A DNA stretch of 10,000 nucleotides, from positions 1 to 10,000 of the forward strand of contig JAFYBI010000464.1 in the NCBI GenBank assembly GCA_017540285.1. Direction: 5' to 3'. How positions within the stretch are numbered: position 1 is the first letter of the stretch; each line of letters begins with the position of its first letter. Both the position numbers and the translations under genes were made by a program. Source of the stretch: Clostridia bacterium (GTDB taxonomy: Bacteria > Bacillota > Clostridia > Oscillospirales > CAG-272). The notes under the pieces were generated by a model. It did no database searches and was not told the origin of the DNA. It worked only from the letters and a program-made list of their open reading frames with translations. Positions 6,825 through 10,000 of this stretch are shown here, piece after piece.

Positions 6825-6853
6825 ATTATGACACATTCCGGCGGGAATGTCAA
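6825..6853 (-). promoter_or_regulatory. promoter of the 501-aa solute-binding gene
   Basis: On the minus strand a perfect TTGACA (complement of 6848-6853), a 17-base spacer and CATAAT (complement of 6825-6830). This is a near-consensus housekeeping promoter. The start would be near 6818, giving a leader of about 35 bases. It lies in the 120-base gap after the membrane-protein gene that ends at 6906. Confidence 0.8.
6833..6850. promoter_or_regulatory. candidate operator: perfect dyad inside the promoter spacer
   Basis: ACATTCC (6833-6839), four bases GGCG, and GGAATGT (6844-6850) form a perfect seven-base inverted repeat. It fills the space between the -10 and -35 boxes and overlaps the -35 by three bases. 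A protein bound there would block RNA polymerase, which is how sugar-responsive repressors usually control binding-protein genes. No repressor gene is in the window. Confidence 0.6.
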
Positions 6854-6905
6854 GGGACTGTGCACATTTTGAAGGCGATGAAGCCGCACTCCCGACCCGT
6901 GCGGG

Positions 6906-7934
6906 TCACGGCGTTGTGCCGCCTGCCGTTCCCGCCTCGGGCGGCCGGGCTGTTTCCGCTCCCCCCGGCGGGGATTCGGCGCCGTGATCGCGCCATTCTG
7001 TGTCGATCCCGACCGCTTCCGCGAGCCAGCGGTTGTCCCCGTCCGTCAGCGGCTCGTAGAGTGCGCGGTATGACTGATACAGCACTCCCGCCGTCGGGGC
7101 ATACTCCAGGGTGATGGTTTCCCCGTTTTTCAGCCTTACCGTGACTCTGCGGTCCGTCTGGATGCTGAGCGGGGACACCCCTTCCCGGTAAGCCGGGCTC
7201 TCTGCGAAAATCCTCGCGGGAGGGTCCGCGTCGTCCGGGGCGCTCACGAGACCGCAGAGGATCCCGTAAAACCGCCCGACGCTCTCTTCGCCGCGCATCA
7301 CGACCGTCGGCACCCGGACGCTCTTTCCGATCCTTGAGCGGTCGAACTCCGCTTTTTCCCACGTCACGCTGACGATGGCCCCGGCATCGTGAACGCCGTA
7401 AATCTCTTCCAGGACCTCCCCGAACGTGTATGCTTCCCCGAAGCGGAGCCGTTCCCGGTCATCCGCCGTGAGGAGGCCCGTTTCCGTCAGGCGGTCCGCC
7501 GCCTCCTCCGTGAGACAGGATTCAAAGCGGAGGAATCGAAGCATCTCGCATGCCCCGTCCGCATGGCGCAGGATCAGGCGCGACAGGGTATCCGTGTCTT
7601 TGAGCCGGAACAGCGCGCCGCTGTCCCCGTACGGTTCGCCGATACGGCCCTCGAGCGTCCATTCTTCATAATGCGTGAGCGGCGCGCTCTCATACGCCGC
7701 CAGCCTGTCACGGACGCGGACATACCGCAGCGCCGCGGCTCCCTCCTGCGGCCGGATCGGGAGAAACAGCCATGCGGCGAATACGGCGAACACCCCCATC
7801 GCAAGGAGAAATCCGGCGGCCTTCGCGGCGATATGTTTCCGGAGAGGAGCACGTTTCCTCTGCGCGTCTTCCGCCTCTTCGATCCACGCCGCATCGATGT
7901 ATGCCACGGCTTTCAGGAATTCTTCGCCTCTCAC
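6906..7934 (-). CDS. putative anti-sigma factor, single-pass membrane protein
   Basis: A 342-residue protein that starts with GTG. The GTGA at 7931-7934 joins this start to the stop of the sigma-factor gene, a four-base overlap typical of sigma/anti-sigma pairs. A GGAGGGG inside the end of the sigma gene, eight bases upstream, supports this start. Residues 1-38 are a charged cytoplasmic tail (FLKAVAYIDAAWIEEAEDA, then basic residues), ~39-58 are one membrane helix (AAGFLLAMGVFAVFAAWLFL), and ~59-342 would lie outside. The outer part is Glu/Asp/Arg-rich with no enzyme motif I recognise and ends in a Pro/Gly/Thr-rich tail. In related Clostridia such a short tail with a YID-like motif next to an ECF gene is usually taken as the sigma-binding part. 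No zinc-binding HxxxCxxC motif is seen, so it is not a ZAS-type anti-sigma. The role is inferred from position and topology. Confidence 0.7.
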   Translation of the reverse strand: MRGEEFLKAVAYIDAAWIEEAEDAQRKRAPLRKHIAAKAAGFLLAMGVFAVFAAWLFLPIRPQEGAAALRYVRVRDRLAAYESAPLTHYEEWTLEGRIGEPYGDSGALFRLKDTDTLSRLILRHADGACEMLRFLRFESCLTEEAADRLTETGLLTADDRERLRFGEAYTFGEVLEEIYGVHDAGAIVSVTWEKAEFDRSRIGKSVRVPTVVMRGEESVGRFYGILCGLVSAPDDADPPARIFAESPAYREGVSPLSIQTDRRVTVRLKNGETITLEYAPTAGVLYQSYRALYEPLTDGDNRWLAEAVGIDTEWRDHGAESPPGGAETARPPEAGTAGGTTP

Positions 7935-8491
7935 AGCACATACCCCTCCTTCCGCAGATACTCCCGGAGGCCTCGCCGCATGCGGGAAAGCATCATTTTT
8001 ACCTTGCTCTGCCCCATGTTCATCCGTTCGGCGATCGCCGGGATCGGATCGAGATACCAGTACCGGCGGACGAATACGATCCGCTTTTCCGCCGTCAGCG
8101 TCCCGAGATACCGGCCCACCGCTTCGCCGAGCCCGATCGCTTCCATGCGGGCGGCGGTGTCGTCCGGGGCGGGGATGCATTCTTCCATTTCCGCGCTGAG
8201 GCTGACGACATCGGCGCGGCGTTTCAGGCGATTCTGCCGCCGGCACGCGTCGACGGAAAGATTCCGGACGATCCGCGCGAGAAATGCGAACAGATACTCG
8301 GACGGGTCGTGCGGGGGAATTCGCCGCCACGCTTCGAGATAGGTGTCGTTTTCGCACTCCTCCGCGGTCGGCGCGTCCTCCACGATCCCCCGCGATATGC
8401 TCCGCAGGCGCGCGCCGTATTTCGCGGCGGTCTCGGCGATGGCGTCCTCGTCCCGTTTCCAGTACAGCGCGACGATTGCCCTGTCTTCCAT
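7931..8491 (-). CDS. ECF-type sigma-70 family RNA polymerase sigma factor
   Basis: A 186-residue sigma factor with regions 2 and 4 only. Region 2 spans about 20-90, with AEECENDTYLEAWRRIPP, the conserved core-binding and -10 recognition helix, followed by FLARIVRNLSVDACRR. Region 4 spans about 128-180: LTAEKRIVFVRRYWYLDPIPAIAERMNMGQSKVKMMLSRMRRGL, with the helix-turn-helix near 150-172 that reads the -35 element. The opening (MEDRAIVALYWKRDEDAIAETAAKYG) is the form common in a clostridial ECF group. The start is supported by AAGGAGG seven bases upstream. It is co-translated with the membrane protein that follows, which probably holds it inactive until an external signal arrives. I found no clear self-recognised promoter in 8495-8635, so autoregulation cannot be shown. 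Confidence 0.9.
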   Translation of the reverse strand: MEDRAIVALYWKRDEDAIAETAAKYGARLRSISRGIVEDAPTAEECENDTYLEAWRRIPPHDPSEYLFAFLARIVRNLSVDACRRQNRLKRRADVVSLSAEMEECIPAPDDTAARMEAIGLGEAVGRYLGTLTAEKRIVFVRRYWYLDPIPAIAERMNMGQSKVKMMLSRMRRGLREYLRKEGYVL

Positions 8492-8635
8492 GCGTTCTCC
8501 TCCTTTTCCGAATCGTCCGCCGTCCGGATCCCCCGGTTGGTTTCGGCGGCTCTCACCCCGGAAAGCGTCAATTCCCCCGCGCCGGTCACGCGAAAACGGA
8601 AAAAATCCGACTTTTTCATGATCCGCCCGCAGGCG

Positions 8636-8670
8636 TCAAAATGCCCCGCAGGAATTACCGCAGGGCATTT
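8636..8670 (-). terminator. Rho-independent terminator after the GGGtGRT gene
   Basis: AAATGCCC and GGGCATTT pair perfectly (8639-8646 with 8663-8670), and the stem continues for about five more pairs including two G-U pairs, leaving a six-base loop. It lies 18 bases past the stop of the GGGtGRT gene and is followed on the minus strand by TTTTGAC. It isolates the iron-sulfur pair from the sigma-factor gene downstream. Confidence 0.8.
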
Positions 8671-8688
8671 CACATATTCTGTCCGGAT

Positions 8689-9690
8689 TTACGCGTTCAG
8701 GCTGTTCTGCACGGCGACGGCCACCGCGACGGTCGCGCCGACCATCGGGTTGTTGCCCATGCCGAGGAAGCCCATCATCTCGACGTGCGCCGGAACGGAG
8801 GAGGAACCCGCGAACTGCGCGTCGGAGTGCATGCGGCCCATGGTGTCGGTCATGCCGTAGGAAGCGGGACCCGCCGCCATGTTGTCCGGATGGAGGGTAC
8901 GGCCCGTACCGCCGCCGGATGCCACGGAGAAGTACTTCTTGCCCTGCTCCACGCATTCCTTCTTGTAGGTGCCCGCGACCGGATGCTGGAAGCGGGTCGG
9001 GTTGGTGGAGTTGCCGGTGATGGAGACGTCGACCTTCTCGAAGTGCATGATCGCCACGCCTTCGCGGACGTCGTCGGCGCCGTAGCAGCGGACGTTCGCG
9101 CGCTCGCCTTCGGAATAGCGGATCTCGCGCACGATCTTGAGCTCGCCGGTGAAGTAGTCGAACTGGGTCTGCACGTACGTGAAGCCGTTGATGCGGGAGA
9201 TGATCTGCGCCGCGTCCTTGCCGAGACCGTTGAGGATGACGCGCAGGGTGTTCTTGCGGACCTTGTTGGCGTTGCGGACGATGCCGATCGCGCCTTCCGC
9301 CGCCGCAAAGGATTCGTGGCCCGCGAGGAACGCGAAGCACTGCGTTTCGTCGCTGAGCAGCATCGCGGCGAGGTTGCCGTGGCCGATGCCGACCTTGCGG
9401 CTGTCCGCGACGGACCCGTCGATGCAGAAGCTCTGGAGGCCGATCCCGATCGCGCGGGCTGCCTCCTCGGCGTTCTTCGCGCCGGATTTGAGCGCGATCG
9501 CCGCGCCGACGCAGTACGCCCAGCAGACGTTCTCGAAGCAGATCGGCTGGATGCTCTTCGCGATCTCATAGGGATCGAAGCCGGCCTTCTTGCAGATCTC
9601 GCGGCTCTCTTCCACGGAAGCGATGCCGTATTCGGCCAGCACGCCGTTGATCTTTGCGATCCGGCGGTCGTAGTTTTCAAATAATGCCAT
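8689..9690 (-). CDS. GGGtGRT family protein
   Basis: A 333-residue protein of the GGGtGRT family, named for the motif SGGGTGRT, seen here at residues 258-265. It is conserved in anaerobic bacteria and its biochemical role is unknown. The sequence is rich in Gly, Ala and Met, with conserved-looking blocks: FENVCWAYCVGAAIAL (Cys51, Cys56 and Cys60 in this area), CIDGSVADSRKVGIGHGNL, CFAFLAGHESFAAAEGAIG, HPDNMAAGPASYGMTDTMG and GMGNNPMVGATVAVAVAVQN. The spread of cysteines could allow metal or cluster binding, but no classical cluster motif is visible. There is no signal peptide or clear membrane segment. The ATG at 9690 is preferred: GGAGG lies eight bases upstream, whereas the in-frame GTG at 9699 overlaps that site. 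The gene follows the NifU-like gene by 14 bases and ends in its own terminator, so the two are almost certainly made together. Confidence 0.9.
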   Translation of the reverse strand: MALFENYDRRIAKINGVLAEYGIASVEESREICKKAGFDPYEIAKSIQPICFENVCWAYCVGAAIALKSGAKNAEEAARAIGIGLQSFCIDGSVADSRKVGIGHGNLAAMLLSDETQCFAFLAGHESFAAAEGAIGIVRNANKVRKNTLRVILNGLGKDAAQIISRINGFTYVQTQFDYFTGELKIVREIRYSEGERANVRCYGADDVREGVAIMHFEKVDVSITGNSTNPTRFQHPVAGTYKKECVEQGKKYFSVASGGGTGRTLHPDNMAAGPASYGMTDTMGRMHSDAQFAGSSSVPAHVEMMGFLGMGNNPMVGATVAVAVAVQNSLNA

Positions 9691-9704
9691 CGTCTGCACC
9701 TCCC

Positions 9705-10000
9705 TTATTCTTTGCGGGGGTCAATATACTTGACCGCCGCGTCCCACTGTCCGTAGTGGCCGGTCGCCTTCTTCAGGGCTTCGTTCGCGTCCATGCCGCC
9801 CTTGATGAAGTCCATCATCTTGCCGAGGCTGATGAATTCGTAGCCGATGATCTCATTGTCCGCGTTGAGCGCCATGCGGGAGCAGTAGCCCTCGGTCATC
9901 TCGAGATAGCGCGGGCCCTTTTCCTTCGTGGCGAACATCGTGCCGACCTGGGAGCGCAGGCCCTTGCCGAGGTCCTCGAGGGACGCGCCGACGAGCAGGC
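9705..10000 (-). CDS. NifU-like iron-sulfur scaffold protein, C-terminal part (cut by window edge)
   Basis: Only the last ~98 residues are visible; the frame stays open to the right edge, so the start lies outside. The visible part reads LLVGASLEDLGKGLRSQVG, then MFATKEKGPRYLEMTEGYC, NEIIGYEFISLGKMMDFIKGG, GHYGQWDAAVKYIDPRKE. I recognise this as the tail of the NifU-like 'iron-sulfur cluster assembly scaffold' proteins that sit directly upstream of GGGtGRT genes in Clostridia. The cluster-binding cysteines expected in the NifU fold are outside the window, so the assignment rests on the tail and the neighbour. An internal ATG at 9938 is not a start, since the same frame continues upstream with matching sequence. 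The stop is 14 bases before the GGGtGRT ATG, indicating one operon. Confidence 0.65.
   Translation of the reverse strand, partial: LLVGASLEDLGKGLRSQVGTMFATKEKGPRYLEMTEGYCSRMALNADNEIIGYEFISLGKMMDFIKGGMDANEALKKATGHYGQWDAAVKYIDPRKE

Noticed and set aside
6783..6836. Earlier ATG at 6836 for the 501-aa lipoprotein
   Set aside because: It lies within the promoter spacer; the ATG at 6785 follows GGAGG and begins a proper lipoprotein signal.
6894..6907. GACCCG-TG-CGGGTC palindrome at the stop codon of the membrane-protein gene
   Set aside because: There is no T-tract on the minus strand and the loop is too short, so I do not call it a terminator.
8224..8673. Minus-strand frame with an ATG at 8619 (MKKSDFFRFRV...) just upstream of the sigma factor
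   Set aside because: It has no good ribosome site and runs for more than 250 bases out of frame inside the sigma-factor gene, so it is probably leader DNA that happens to be open.
8284..9684. 466-codon plus-strand open frame opposite the sigma and GGGtGRT genes
   Set aside because: It spans a terminator and two well-supported minus-strand genes and has no family resemblance.
1..10000. CRISPR array, tRNA or rRNA genes
   Set aside because: No regularly spaced direct repeats, cloverleaf-like sequences or rRNA core sequences were seen.

Overview
The window is GC-rich, with strongly C/G-ending codons, AGGAGG-type ribosome binding sites, sigma-A-like promoters and lipobox lipoproteins. This fits a high-GC anaerobic Firmicute of the Clostridia, probably an uncultured gut or rumen lineage. 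The guess rests on gene content (two solute-binding lipoproteins, an ECF sigma factor with a membrane partner, a GGGtGRT protein beside a NifU-like scaffold), not on a marker gene.

Layout. Bases 1-349 hold no confident gene but carry six perfect inverted repeats, and one minus-strand frame stays open to the left edge. A promoter at 350-383 drives two plus-strand genes one base apart: a tandem-ACT-domain protein (470-901) and a cytoplasmic GH99/GH71-like glycosidase candidate (903-2390). From 2391 to 2784, between convergent genes, lies a less GC-rich stretch. It holds a ~150-bp imperfect palindrome whose two arms each contain their own hairpin, and a second ~70-bp hairpin. Everything to the right is on the minus strand.

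Minus-strand genes in order of transcription: the 3' end of a NifU-like scaffold gene (9705 to the right edge) and the GGGtGRT gene (8689-9690), ending in a terminator at 8636-8670; an ECF sigma factor (7931-8491) overlapping by four bases a single-pass membrane protein that is probably its anti-sigma factor (6906-7934); a 501-aa solute-binding lipoprotein (5280-6785) with its own promoter, whose spacer contains a perfect dyad; a terminator; and a 784-aa lipoprotein (2785-5139) that joins a propeller-like N-terminal half to a solute-binding half, also with its own promoter.

Function. The two binding lipoproteins and the glycosidase candidate suggest carbohydrate capture and breakdown, but no permease or ATPase gene is present here, so the binding proteins are locally orphan. 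The sigma/anti-sigma pair lies directly upstream of the lipoprotein genes, but the lipoprotein promoters look like housekeeping promoters. No complete new system is evident. The most unusual items are the nested palindrome at 2508-2656, the hairpin-dense left edge, the dyad in the 6825-6853 promoter and the two-part 784-aa lipoprotein.
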